DNA of 64,000 nt from Apoderus coryli. Lineage: Eukaryota; Arthropoda; Insecta; Coleoptera; Attelabidae. Positions 52,577 to 63,835 of this stretch are shown in pieces (position 1 is the stretch's first letter; every line of letters begins with the position of its first letter). The stretch is taken from NCBI GenBank assembly GCA_911728435.2, contig OU452211.1:4712001-4776000 (forward strand). The letters run 5' to 3'. A program made the translations under genes and the position numbers. The notes under the pieces are model-generated. The model saw only the letters and a program-made list of their open reading frames with translations, searched no databases and was not told the DNA's origin.

Positions 52577-53233
52577 CTACCACGCATCAGCAAAGTAGTC
52601 CTCCAGTGAGTAATAGGCCTTCTCAAGAAGAACGCGCTTAACAGCCTCCCTAAATTGCTTGGGATTTTTTACAGCCGTCAAGTTTGGCGGGAAATGATTG
52701 TACATTCTGCGACTGTCATAAAGGAGTGATTTCTTTACCAAGGCAGACCTCGGTATAGGCAAGTGCACCCGCTGAACTAGTCTCGTGGGATAAGGGTGAC
52801 TAGGTGGAGCTGAGCTGTTAATGATTCTTACATTTTTATGAATAAGACATACAGTTTCTAAAATGAAAAGTGATGTAAGAGTCAATATTCGGTGTTTTTT
52901 GAATAATTCTCTACAGCTTGCAGTAAAATCTGTCTTACACATATAACGAACAGCCCGCTTCTGCAGTGTAAATATACTCTTAAACAAAAGTTGGCTACAA
53001 GTACCCCAGAACGCTATTCCATATCGAAGATACGCCTCCACTAAAGAAAAATACACATTTCGTTCAACTTTCAGTCCAAGAGCCCCTGACACAACTCTCA
53101 AAGCATAACAGCCAGATGAAACCTTCCTGCCCAACAGTTTAACATGTTCATCAAACTTAAGCTTTAAATCAATTTGGAGTCCCACAAATTTAACACAATT
53201 AGGACTATTAATATGGTTATTTTCAAATAGCAA
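52577..53233 (-). pseudogene. Non-LTR retrotransposon ORF2, C-terminal 218 codons
   Basis: An unbroken frame starting VKFVGLQIDLKLKFDEHVKL (the K.LG..ID..L.F..HV strand after FADD), followed by ALRVVSGALGLKVERNVYFS, LVEAYLRYGIAFWGTCSQLL, LQKRAVRYM and HPYPTRLVQRVHLPIPRSAL, and ending with YYSLEDYFADAW. This order is the thumb and C-terminal tail of Jockey/CR1-like proteins. It keeps its frame to the natural stop, so the copy is comparatively young, but the palm and endonuclease are missing. Confidence 0.9.
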
Positions 53234-53289
53234 ATCATCAAATTTAAAATTAAAAGATAATACATGTGTTTTTGATTAAAACAGTAAAA

Positions 53290-53460
53290 TCTTTTACCTC
53301 TTTAAACTAGTCAAATCGGCGCCAAATATTTTCCAAGATTTGGAAAATGTAAATATTTGGCAACAATTTTAAGCTTTTTACCACCTGTTTGTAGCCTTTT
53401 CCGTTTTAGTAATAAGGAAAAACGAAAATTTTCGAAATTTTTTGTTTATATTTAAAAAAG
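53290..53460. other. AT-rich spacer
   Basis: Nothing recognisable. Confidence 0.3.
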
Positions 53461-53469
53461 AAAAGGAAA

Positions 53470-53525
53470 GACCCACTCACTCTTCTGGCCTGTTCGATCC
53501 TGTGGTTCAGGCTCATGCTTCAAGA
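53470..53525 (-). pseudogene. RTE-like fragment (~18 codons)
   Basis: Minus strand SMSLNHRIEQARRVSGSF matches the EI..RI.QAR..F segment of the RTE ORF2 C-terminal region also seen at 49818. Confidence 0.5.
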
Positions 53526-53529
53526 GCAA

Positions 53530-54495
53530 ATTATTTTCTACAGTATTATACGTTGCTTTTAGATGAGAGTTTTAAAAAGTTAGATTTTGTTTGACGCAAG
53601 GATCAACCCTGAACTTTTATACCGATTCCGGTAGAACCTCACTGATTTTCAAAGCTGAAAAAAGTTAAATTTGTTACATTTAATTAGAGTACTCCTCATG
53701 GGTATAATAATTCTAGATGGATCTGCTTGAACACGCTAAGTAATTTATTATTCATTTTGGATTTTGTTGGTTTGATTAATTGATATAAGCTGAAATTATA
53801 TAATTTATACAACATTTGAAATAGTCATTACAATAACCAATTTAACAGTTACAGATCCAAAAACATAAAATAAATTATCCTTTAAATAAACGAAAACGAA
53901 CCCTCAAGGGAATTCAGACGTACATTTTCAAGTAAGGGTTAAAGTTCGATAACTGATTAAGTGAGCGCCTATAGGCATTCTTAAGGTCGATGATCTTCCA
54001 ACAGAAATAGAATAAGTAAAGGAAACCCACAGCGCGAATTAATAATAAACTTTCTATACACCCAAAGGATTCATTAAATCGGAAAATTCTTCCGATATAT
54101 TAATACGTTGGCGAATGAATTCCACATGATATAAAAGTGGGTGAAGGAATGTCAAAACAACAATGAGAGTTATGCCGGTCGTTTGGTGAGTTTTATTATA
54201 AAACCATCAGTTTTTTGCTTTCACTTAGATTCAGAGCACATAATTTAAACCAGGGGGTTAATAATAATCCTTGGTATTGATGAAATTTTATATAGGATTA
54301 AGTTTAAATCCTTTTAAATTAAATTTTCGTTGATATGGAGTCATATAAAATACTTTTATACAGTGTGCTGCTGCCCTTAGAAGTCTTGTGTCTATAAGTA
54401 TTGCTGCTTCTATATCGTGCGTTTAATTTTGGAGATCCAAAAAACTGATTCAAATGAAAGTTGTATAACATGTTACAAGCTACAATAATTTTCAT
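53530..54495. other. No gene seen
   Basis: AT-rich; no recognised feature. Confidence 0.4.
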
Positions 54496-54498
54496 TTG

Positions 54499-54700
54499 GA
54501 AGAATAAAATTCTTCTTGCGGTGCCTTCAAAGCGTGGGCTATCTCCATGACAATTTGGTTGAATTGTTCTCTATCTGTCGCTACTCGAAATAGTTGTTCT
54601 ACTCCCAGTCCAGTCCAATTTCTAATATTTTGCAGCCACGATAGCTTTTTGCCACCTACCCATTTTCTGCCCTCAAGCTTTCCCTGAAGAAAATATACGG
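54499..54700 (-). pseudogene. RTE-like ORF2, extreme C-terminus
   Basis: The minus strand reads GKLEGRKWVGGKKLSWLQNI, then RNWTGLGVEQLFRVATDREQ and FNQIVMEIAHAL in one frame. This is the G.R..G.K..SWL.N.R.W.G....LF..A.DR..F...V..I. end of RTE/BovB-like proteins. Only about 65 codons remain. Confidence 0.85.
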
Positions 54701-54744
54701 AAACTAATTGAAATAAGGTTCAAGAAATCGTAGTTTTATTTTAC

Positions 54745-54812
54745 CGTCAGACGTAGCTCAGTGGTTGCGGAATATCCTGGGTTCGATCCCTTCCCGTGCA
54801 ATATTTTTTTTA
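54745..54812 (+). ncRNA. tRNA-derived SINE head with deletion
   Basis: An A-box-like TAGCTCAGTGGTTGCGG (54754) and a perfect B-box GGTTCGATCCC (54780) are only 10 bp apart, because the anticodon arm is deleted. GTGCAATATTTTTTTT follows, matching the end of 20248-20332. It cannot be a functional tRNA. Confidence 0.6.
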
Positions 54813-54841
54813 TTGCTAAATTTTAACCAAATTAGTTGGGT

Positions 54842-55575
54842 TGAAATTTTTTCCGTGCCTCAAGGGTTGTGAAATTTAGACAGGACAATGATATTATGAA
54901 GGGCTATTTGCATGCCAAACCACATGCGCAGGCAGTGTCATTAAGGATAGTTTCTTAGGGCTTGAATGATAGCGTTCTATAGCCCTCTACCGAGCAAAAG
55001 CATCAAAAAATTGAAATTTTTACCGTGCCTCAAGGGTTGTGAAATTAGACAGGACAATGATATTATGAAGGGCTATTTGCATGCCAAACGACATGCGCAG
55101 GCAGTGTCATTAAGGATAGTTTCTTAGGGCTTGAATGATAGCGTTCTATAGTCCAATACCGAGCAAAAGCATCAAAAAATTGAAATTTTTTCCTTGCCTC
55201 AAGGGTTGTGAAATTAGACAGGACAATGATATTATGAAGGGCTATTTGCATGCCAAACGACATGCGCAGGCAGTGTCATTAAGGATAGTTTCTTAGGGCT
55301 TGAATGATAGCGTTCTATAGTCCAATACCGAGCAAAAGCATCAAAAAATTGAAATTTTTTCCGTGCCTCAAGGGTTGTGAAATTTAGACAGGACAATGAT
55401 ATTATGAAGGGCTATTTGCATGCCAAACGACATGCGCAGGCAGTGTCATTAAGGATAGTTTCTTAGGGCTTGAATGATAGCGTTCTATAGTCCAATACCG
55501 AGCAAAAGCATCAACAAATTTAAATTTTTTCCGTGCCTCAAGGGTTGTGAAATTTAGACAGGACAATGATATTAG
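54842..55575. repeat. Tandem repeat array, ~170-bp monomer, about 4.3 copies
   Basis: CCGTGCCTCAAGGGTTGTGA recurs at 54853, 55023, 55192 (one change), 55361 and 55531, giving periods of 170, 169, 169 and 170 bp. Units differ at only a few sites. The array is flanked by ATTAGTTGGGTT (left) and ATTAGTTGGATT (right), and starts ~30 bp after the SINE-like head. The monomer contains GCATGCCAAACGACATGCGC, a short hairpin (GCATG/CATGC). Open frames across it are by-products of the repeat. Confidence 0.95.
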
Positions 55576-55579
55576 TTGG

Positions 55580-56510
55580 ATTAGTTTAACATGTTGCAAT
55601 TATTATTTCATTATCATCATCAATCGAAAGGGCGCTAGCAGCTCGCTTGGCAGCCCGTTTGCCCGCCTGAGTCTACATGCTCAGTCATCACAGAACATTT
55701 TGAAGATCGTTGAAATAAGTACCGTAATTTAAGAAGCAAATTCCAGATTCAACTCTCTTCTGAGACAGCCTGTAGAACACACCTCGTAATTATAAGTACA
55801 AAATAGAAGCCGAACTAAGGAAATGTATCAAAAATTAAATGACACTAATATTCTCTGACACCTTTTGCATCCATATAACATAATAAATACAAATCCAATT
55901 TCAGTTAGCATTAAATTATTTTTGACCTACAAAATGTTCCATACTATTTTCAAAATTTTAGTGCGGACGTCAGTAACCTGTTTTATTTTTTTTTTATTTT
56001 TTCCTGAAATGTTTACAAATTTCCTCGTCCAGTTTTCATAATGTTATAAACAAACTATTTACTAGCATACATATACTCGTATAATACACACAACAACTTT
56101 AGCTTTTGCAATTTGTATGCTAATGTAGAGTTTTAGTTTAAAATATTATTTTTCGTTTTATTCTATAGGAATAAAAGGCGTGTTAGACTAAGTTTCGTGA
56201 CAAAATTATTCAACTGAACTGAAAATTTTAATTGCATTAGAAAAGTTTTATAGAACTTTACACTCAATAATGTGTTTTTTGTGTAGAAATCGTTGCAAAA
56301 AAAAATAAGTAAGTTGGAGTTTTAATTGTAGAATTTAGGAAAATTATACCCTCCAATACTTGCCTGATTTGAATTTCATGAGGTTTATTGCTACCAGGGT
56401 AGGTAACTTAAATGCACATCAAATTATCGAAAATCGATAACACGAACTTTGATGAAGTTACAGCATTCCCAGACAACATAAATGATCTTAATGGAAATTT
56501 AATAAATTAA
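55580..56510. other. No gene seen
   Basis: A GC-richer patch at 55625-55690 (GCTAGCAGCTCGCTTGGCAG) is unassigned. The rest is AT-rich. Confidence 0.4.
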
Positions 56511-56516
56511 CATTAT

Positions 56517-57571
56517 GCAGGGTGATTCATTATGGTTGCAAAAAACGAAACTGGAGATTCCTGAAAGTAATTTAAGCATTTTTTGCCATTGAAGCCATGT
56601 CCACAATTGCTTCGTTATCGAGATACAGGGTGTCCAAATTTAGTGGTCAAATTAAACTTTTTGTTAATTTCTCAAAATACTGGCTAACCGATTTTGACAA
56701 AATTTTCCATGCATTAGGGGACCGATAACCTAAAATAATATTTTGGGTTCATTGGCGTAGATATAGGGGCCATGCATTTGGGTAAATTTTTCACGTAAAT
56801 TAATTAAAGACAGCTTTGACAAGCTTCATTATTTTCAATTATTACTTTTTTAAAAACAGCAACTTATAAGCTATAAAAAGTTAATTACCTCGATGTTGTG
56901 ATTTCTACCATTTTCATGGAAACCGATAAATTGCAAGTTAGTGGTAGATTTAAATCAAAAAAACGAATGTCGCAAGAATCAAAAAACACATTTTGACAGC
57001 AACAAATTTAAATTGGTTAAAATTGTTTTATTATTTCGTAGTTGTTTTTAATATTGCGAATGTTTTTTTTTTTAAATTATGCAAATGCAAGAGCAGCTGC
57101 CTGGATATACCTAATTAGGTATCCTAACAGAATATTTACGGCTACATTTGACAGGCTTAGAACGACAGGGAGCATTTTACCTAGAGTTAACGAACGACCG
57201 CATCGTCTAAATATTCAAACTGAAGAAGACACAGTGGATTTAGTTTTAGACGATCCGAAAATAAGCACTAGAAGAATATCAACTCATTTGGTATTACCTC
57301 AAACAACTGTTTGGAGAGTATTAAATCGAGAAATGCTGTATCCCTATCACCCTACATCCTTGGTAAGCATCAAGAAGATGAAAGATTTTTAGAGAAAGTG
57401 CTTTGGCAAGATGAACCAAATTTTATTAGAGATGGCATAAATACAAACCATAATGAAAATGTATGGTCTTTAAAGAACCCTCGTGCTATCAGGCCGCCAA
57501 ATTTTCAAGAACGTTTTCAAGGTGAAAAAGTTTTAAACGTGAGATTAGAATTGACAAAAAAAGGGCTTTAA
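56517..57571 (+). pseudogene. Tc1/mariner-superfamily transposon fragment, HTH and start of catalytic domain
   Basis: The left tips CAGGGTGATTCATTATGGTT (56518) and TACAGGGTGTCCAAATTTAG (56623) precede a transposase frame. 57070-57360 encodes NARAAAWIYLIRYPNRIFTA, RLRTTGSILPRVNERPH and DLVLDDPKISTRRISTHL with TTVWRVLNREMLYPYHP: two HTH motifs and the linker. After a deletion and frameshift, FLEKVLWQDEPNFIRDGINT and HNENVWSLKNPRAIRP carry the first acidic block (W-Q-D-E-P). The catalytic remainder is missing. It is a different family from the 370-codon transposase. Confidence 0.82.
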
Positions 57572-57689
57572 GAAAATTAAGAAAAGGCTATTCCTATGTG
57601 GTATTAGGCTATAATAAAAGACGGAAAAAAACAGAAAACGCCTGGCAAAAATTATTGCATTGTACCATTAAATGGAAATAATTACCACA

Positions 57690-57935
57690 CGTTGAAGTTC
57701 ACAATAGACCTGATCCTGGCGGAAAATGGAAACTATTAAGGCACAAATATATAACGCAGAGCCTACTCAAGTCGAGAAAGATTGCAAAACAAAATCATTA
57801 ATTGTACAATGTGTAGCGGATGGACAAATAGAAAGCATGAGATACTGCAAAACTGCCTATGACATGTGGGCAACTTTATAACAGAAGTACGAAAAGACCA
57901 GGGCAGTTGTGCCTAAAGAAAATAATTTTTAGTAA
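57690..57935 (+). pseudogene. Copia-like Gag fragment
   Basis: In one plus frame: AEPTQVEKDCKTKSLIVQCV, then ADGQIESMRYCKTAYDMWATL, a stop and QKYEKTRAVVPK. The A..I..C......... ...TA.DMW..L...Y pattern is the UBN2-type Gag core of Ty1/copia retrotransposons. No LTR, protease or integrase is nearby. Confidence 0.7.
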
Positions 57936-57939
57936 AAGT

Positions 57940-58890
57940 TAACCTAACTCTAAAATTTACTTATTATTTCATTATATTGGATATAGTTTAGACGAAACCT
58001 AAAAGTAAAACTGCATGCAATTCCAAAGTAGACTGTTCTATGTTTATATTGTATAGAAACTACTTGTCTAACAATCTTGACGTTTCTTTACGTAAAACAT
58101 ATAGAAGCGCGCCGTTTTTTTATACTTTTTATAACAAAATTTCTCTATCTCCTCTAGTAGAGCTAACTTTGAGGCAAGTTGCGGACTAAGTTTTATATTT
58201 TGATAAACAGGGCCAAAGTGGAGTCGGTTTTATTAAGTAGCATGTTAAGGCCAGTTCCTTGGGCTTTAAAATTTTTTGTATATATCTAATTACGTCTGTA
58301 ATTACGATAATACTTTATATATATTTTTTTTATTTTAAAATAAAAACTAATAATAAATATAACCTACCTAGGGCATAGTATGTGCAACTCAATCAATTTT
58401 AGTCAGCCTAACTTTTGACGTGTTATTACTTGACGACATAAACATAAATATATTCTAAAAAAATACTCGATATAAATAAATACATAATAACACATCAAAA
58501 TAAAATACGCGTTAACCAAGTTTTTGAAAATTTATTTTCGAGAATTACTACCCGAAAATAATTCTTAGACGACGCTCGACGTCGACGACGAAGCACGGGT
58601 TATTTTCGTACTGGTAGCCCGCGCTACACTAAAGGCATCGCGACGCCAACTGCGATTTACCTGTAATGTGTGTAGTATCATTTTTACGGGACATCACTAC
58701 CAAGAAGCGCACGCTTAATTTTTAACATAAAAGGGAAAAATGAATAGAAAAAATAGGGTAGATAAATAATACTGAAAACATGAAAATATCACCCTATTTT
58801 CTAAACCTGCAAAATATTTATTAGCCGATTGAGGCAGCATTGAAATACGAGTAGATAAAAGCAATTCCTTACCTTTGAGAATATACAAAA
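57940..58890. other. No gene seen
   Basis: AT-rich, except 58565-58640, which has CG-rich GACGACGCTCGACGTCGACG with an internal CGACGTCG palindrome; its function is not apparent. Confidence 0.4.
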
Positions 58891-58898
58891 TAAGACTA

Positions 58899-59836
58899 TA
58901 TGTTACTGCACACTTTCGCTCACTATGTCAATGTATTTAAAATGATTGCTTTCGATAATGACGTGATTCATTTCCGTAACTCTTGTTATTTTTTACTTAT
59001 TGGTTATACATTTGAACATGCCCTCGTACGTAAAATTACAGCAATAAAATACCTCGTTTCTTAATTATTGTTTCTTCAAATTAAAATATATACTGGAAAC
59101 TGCTGTATTTTGTATCCTATCGGGAAGAGGGCATGCGCATTGGAACGGCGTACGAAAAAAGGATAAGTCGGTCACGGAACAGTACAGATCGTGGAAAGTG
59201 CATATTAATCGTTTTCCCAAAGTTCACACTTTTCTCTTGCATTGTGCAACCATTTCATACCAGTGAGCCGGTACCGGTGGAAAGCAGTCTCAACGCCTAT
59301 CAAGGTAGGAATTATTTCAGCTTTTTCCAGTACCTAAGTTTACAAAAATATTTAGTCGAATCACAACAAAAACAATGGTCCTATTCGAGCCGGATTATCC
59401 GGATTTTTAAATAATTTTCGCGAATTATTGCTGTAATTTTACGTACGAGGGCATGTTCAAATGTATAACCAATAAGTAAAAAATAACAAGAGTTACGGAA
59501 ATGAATCACGTCATTATCGAAAGCAATCATTTTAAATACATTGACATAGTGAGCGAAAGTGTGCAGTAACATAATCCGCCCATCTAAAATATGTTAAGAT
59601 TTTAAATAGAAAAAGAAAAGAGCAAACACGAGAGCGAAACACATGCATATCCTGTCCCTGTATCAAGAATAAACCAATGTTAGAAAATAAGGGACTCCAA
59701 AAATACATCAATATTCCAAAAAATACAGAACCCAGAAAAAGAAAAAATAACAAGAGTTACGGAAATGAATCACGTCATTATCGAAAGCAATCATTTTAAA
59801 TACATTGACATAGTGAGCGAAAGTGTGCAGTAACAC
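58899..59836. repeat. Perfect ~145-bp inverted duplication plus a third, direct partial copy
   Basis: Segment 58899-59046 (TGTTACTGCACACTTTCGCT...) is present as its exact reverse complement at 59426-59573. A ~92-bp part of it occurs again at 59745-59836 in the same orientation as the second copy. I see no mismatches in the shared parts. The 379-bp spacer (59047-59425) has a GC-richer core around 59130-59310. No coding sequence is identified. It is either a young foldback/LTR-like element or a recent local rearrangement. Confidence 0.9.
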
Positions 59837-59839
59837 TAT

Positions 59840-61885
59840 AAATATACAAAAGCTTCCAGGACTGACAATATATAAGCTTAACTCAAGAAAGCTCGTTCTC
59901 AAGATGATAAAAATGAAATTGGTATCAAACTGGAATAGTTTTTATTTTATTTTCTCATTTTTAAACATGAACTGACTGGACAAGATTCACCTTGTACTTA
60001 ATTGTAATTTTTCATTAACCGATGTAATCATCATCATATCTTTCCAAGTTAATGTTTATTTATACATAGTTTCGTTAAGTAAAGTTCACGTGTATAATCA
60101 TAATAACACAAACAGAGTAAAAAGGACCAAAAACGTCCAAAAAGTCTGAAGTAGTAAGACCTAAGATATTTTTTAATCCTTATAAAATCTGATAGTGCTG
60201 TCTTTGTCGTCGAAAATCTGCAACAAAATGACCGCTATCTATGTGACTTAACTTAAAGCTGCACCGAAGGTGCAGCCGCAGGTCTGTCTATATAGAAAAT
60301 TTGTTTTTTGCTGCATCCCAACGGGTAATTTTCAAGGGGATTTAATGCGGCTACACTATTTTATTAATTAATTTCATTACATCTACTTAGGTTATTGACA
60401 AACATATGGTCACATCCATCCATCTGACGGCTCTCATGTCACTATCACTTTAGGTTATTAACTTATTAATTATTAAATAATAAACCAGTAATGATAATAG
60501 TAATGTCAGCGGGTGAAACTGTGTCTAGAGAAATCTGAGAAAAAACTCCGCGCAAGCCAAATTTAGTGAAAAAATGTTCGAAAATAGTTGATGATTATGA
60601 GTCAATTTATGTAAAACAAAACAGCTAACAACAAACGGGAATATTTTCTTCCCGTATTAAATAATTTAACACACCAAAAAGCTCAGACTGTGCTGGATAT
60701 TTTATTAAATTATCTTGCGACGTATCCAAACTATGATACTATCTCAAACATATAATTTTCTCGGAAAAAAAAAACCGCCAAAAAAGACATGTTGTTGTTG
60801 AAGATCTTTTTTAATGTTAAATTGCCTCGTCTCTCCAATATTATAGGGTAGAAATCGTAAAAATTTCTGAGAGCCATTAACAGCTTTTATTTATTATGTA
60901 CTCATGGGTTTCAAAATATCGCGAGTAGAGACACAGTACTCAAGTCCGTCACGTGAGTGGCACGGAAGTTGACGCGTGACCCACTGTGAATCACGTGAAT
61001 TCCCCATCTCTAGTCTGTATAGGTGGTGTCTATTCTATTAGTTAAATGAAACGTACGAAAATTTGAGTTGAAAACTTTTTGTTAGAGTTGCTTTCAACGC
61101 TACTAAATATTAACGACGTTAATATTGATGTAGTGAATAATTGAATTTTTTACCTCGACGCAGATGATGATGGAAATTGTAGTAGAAAGCATTTTTAGCT
61201 TTTTGTATATTGTAGATAGGTATATTATTTTCTTCATGGCGTATACAGGGTTATAAATTAATTCAATGCTGACCATGGGGATTTTCAATATACAAATTCG
61301 GTTAATATAGACAAAAGTTACGCAATTTTCTCCTCTTTTCGATTTTGGGGTTGTCAAGATGTTGCATTTCATAATATAGGGTTGATAGCTTTTACATAAG
61401 CTTTAAACGTTCGATTTGTTTACATTCCGTCGTTCTGAGGTTGATTTTCTAGGTATTGTAACTGATTTTGGCAACTATTTAGGCAAATTTGAAACAATAG
61501 TTCTCTTAAGAACAGGTAATTTTTTAATAAGAGATACACTTAAAAACTAAGCCACTGCTATGTTTTCATTTTTGCAATTCAAATTCCCAAATATTAAATA
61601 TAAAATAAAACATTTTTACCATTTTTTAGCTGTAAAAACTAAAATATTTCTAGCAGTGGCAAAAATGTTTGAAAAAATTAATTTTTAACGCCACAATCGG
61701 GTTTATATTTTGAATTTTCTTTTATCAAATGGTGAAAACCGATTAGAATCGAAGTAAAAAAAATAATCGATGAGATGAAATGATATTCCAAGTTCTGAAT
61801 TTTATGTTTTAGAGCTTTAGAACAGTTACATGCTGCACAGATAACTATCTTACAGCAGTTTTTGGTCCAACATACACACTTTTAT
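59840..61885. other. No gene seen; hairpin at 60258-60276
   Basis: AT-rich. GCTGCACC-GAA-GGTGCAGC is a perfect 8-bp hairpin. The patch 60900-61010 is GC-richer (CGTCACGTGAGTGGCACGG, including CACGTG) without a recognised feature. Confidence 0.4.
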
Positions 61886-61886
61886 G

Positions 61887-62760
61887 TCTTTCTAATCTTA
61901 ATTTAAAATATATAAATTTAACAATTCTACCGCGGCTGTCCGTTCCCATGCCTCTTTACATTAGAAATGTACATCGAATGCAGCGTTTTTTTGATACATT
62001 ACTCCCTCGTATATAAGACCTATAATGAATCATGCCTGTCAAAGGATACCGAAAGTAATAAAAATAACTACAGTGACTGGAAAAAGTTAGGTTAATGATT
62101 AGAGTTTGCAAATAAATATAATATGAATGAAACAAATAATTTTTGGCAACGTGTTATTTTCTCAGATTAATCTAAATATAATCGGATGGACGTCTTATGT
62201 TATGGCGACGAGTTAATGTGGAATTTAAACAAGAAAATTTGTGTTCGAAAGTAAAACACGGTGGCAGAATATTGTAACCATGATTTGGTCAATAGTTATT
62301 CTTAGATTAATAAAATGAAAGAAGATATATCAATTTACATAATAATTTTTAATAATACCTCAAGTGGATGAAACTTTTTGCAGTCACTGTTTCAGACACC
62401 GCCGGTATTAGGTTGCAATGACACGAGCGGAACACATTTGTTTTCGTTTTGAGGGCGAATTAATTTGGGACAAGTGTAAGTATATAAAATAAAATATTTG
62501 GTTATAAAAATATTTTTTTTGTTTACTTTTCTTGGGGTGTTCCATTCTTATAAAAATTTCTTTTTACAAAAATATTTTTAAAATGGCAAAACAGTTAACA
62601 TTAATTGTTAATACATAAAGGATTTTTAAAATATTGTAGGGCATACATTTTTATGAAAACTTAAAAGGGTGCGCCTATGGACGGCTGATGTCAGTATTGA
62701 CATTACAAAGGGATATCGAGTTGTGGTTTTTTATAGTATTTTAAATTAAGATTAGAAAGA
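61887..62760. mobile_element. Element bounded by perfect 24-bp inverted repeat, with nested Tc1 remnant
   Basis: TCTTTCTAATCTTAATTTAA (61887-61910) is exactly repeated inverted at 62737-62760 (24 of 24). The inner left part (61905-62100) is the dispersed repeat shared with 788-985. Inside it, 62071-62389 has its own ends (CAGTGACTGGAAAAAGT / ACTTTTTGCAGTCACTG). Confidence 0.7.
62071..62389 (+). pseudogene. Tc1-like remnant
   Basis: Terminal repeats start CAGTGACTG, a Tc1-style CAGT end, after TA at 62069-62070. The interior plus strand gives NNFWQRVIFSD, a stop, then SKYNRMD and, across a frameshift, VKHGGR and TMIWS. This corresponds to the Tc1 block F(W)..V.FSDESK.N.......VKHGGGS.M.WG around the first catalytic Asp. 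It is only 319 bp, heavily deleted and stopped. Confidence 0.65.
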
Positions 62761-62764
62761 ATAT

Positions 62765-63320
62765 ACCACAATACACTATGAAATCATGCAACACGTACAA
62801 TAATATATCCACACAAATAGAAAATGTTCCAAAATACACAAAACTGTAAAACGACATCAACAGAATGAGCCATACATCGTTTCTCAATACGGCCGACTTC
62901 CGTCTGACATATATTAACTGTCAAACGTCCCACATGCTCCTCCTTTTCTCTTCTTTATTCATTGGTCTACACTGACAAAAACTATTAGTAAACAAATAAT
63001 AGATTAATCTGACAGTCGTCAAATGTAACCAAAATATCAACTTGATAGTTATTCTCTCAGAAAAATAAATAAAAATAAAAATGTCATCTAATTTCAATGT
63101 TTGTCTTCATAACATAAAGGTCAATATTTACCTTTTTAATGACAGAGGAGTGTTGTAAACAAAAGCCAGTGGCGTAGTATAATTCTTTTGAAATCGTGGT
63201 TGTAGTTTCCAATAATAAATACATACCCACGCAGGAACTGTCGCATTTTTTTCAAATATAATTTATTAAATAATAGACGTCTGGGATTAAAAGGAAACAC
63301 TTTCTATATTATGAAAATAT
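62765..63320. other. No gene seen
   Basis: AT-rich sequence downstream of the minus-strand gene end at 63327. Confidence 0.4.
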
Positions 63321-63326
63321 TTATTA

Positions 63327-63474
63327 TTAAATGCAAAGGTATATAATTATGATTTTTGTTGTAACATTTGTTTGTACATTATTTTTGATAACACTCCAAC
63401 AAATTTTCCTTCTAATTGGATCTTCTAAATTCTCATACTGTATATCGCCAAAATAACGCGGCATCTGGCACCTC
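63327..63474 (-). CDS. Terminal exon of a host gene (possibly THAP-like tail)
   Basis: The minus strand has an acceptor (TTACTGAG or, 3 bp later, GAG), then the frame CQMPRYFGDIQYENLEDP, then IRRKICWSVIKNNVQTN to TAA at 63327-63329, with AATAAA at 63320-63325 overlapping just downstream. The PRY.GDI...DL..P.R.. sequence resembles the conserved segment that follows the zinc finger in many insect THAP-domain proteins. That is recognition by memory of the pattern, not a search result. The 52-bp intron to the exon at 63527-63607 joins in phase, which supports a real gene. Confidence 0.5.
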
Positions 63475-63526
63475 CTCAGTAAAGTAACTAGTAATGTTTT
63501 ATAACTTCACAAAAATATAAATATAC

Positions 63527-63607
63527 CTTCTCATCCTCTTGGCTTTAGATTTTTCCGTCTTTTCTGTATCACCATCAATATTTTCAATTGCAAGTTCTTG
63601 AAATGGT
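63527..63607 (-). CDS. Internal host exon, 81 bp
   Basis: On the minus strand, acceptor CATTGTAG and donor GAAG|GTATAT bound the frame PFQELAIENIDGDTEKTEKS then KAKRMR. It ends with two bases (AG) that complete an Arg codon with the first G of the terminal exon, so the splice keeps the frame open. It is charged and Lys-rich, as expected for the linker after a DNA-binding domain. Confidence 0.5.
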
Positions 63608-63835
63608 CTACAATGGATAATGATTAATAATGACATAAATTAATAGTATATTATACGATACACCGATAACATATATTTCCGTAATTATGAAAAATATTTT
63701 TTTGTCGAGGGATTTCTGGAACTAGTTGTTAAATCTGTTCCATCTAAATCTGATCTGGATGTGGAAATACTAAAAACTACAACTAAACAATTTCACATGA
63801 ATTAATTATAAGTAATTTTAGGATTATGAGCATAC

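Larger units (their letters stand above)
50105..53285 (-). pseudogene. Non-LTR retrotransposon 3' half, with DD41D copy 3 nested in its 3' UTR
   Basis: The coding part is 53233-52577. On the minus strand the 3' UTR continues through 52276, resumes beyond the transposon at 50184 and ends with AATAAAG (50126-50131) and ATACATACATA (50109-50117), a typical retroposon tail. The 5' end is truncated near 53285 (before the RT palm). Continuity across the nested element is inferred from position and the tail. Confidence 0.75.

Noticed and set aside
55063..55599. Two similar minus-strand proteins (65-66 codons) and a plus ORF at 55547-55732
   Set aside because: They are by-products of the ~170-bp tandem repeat, not genes.
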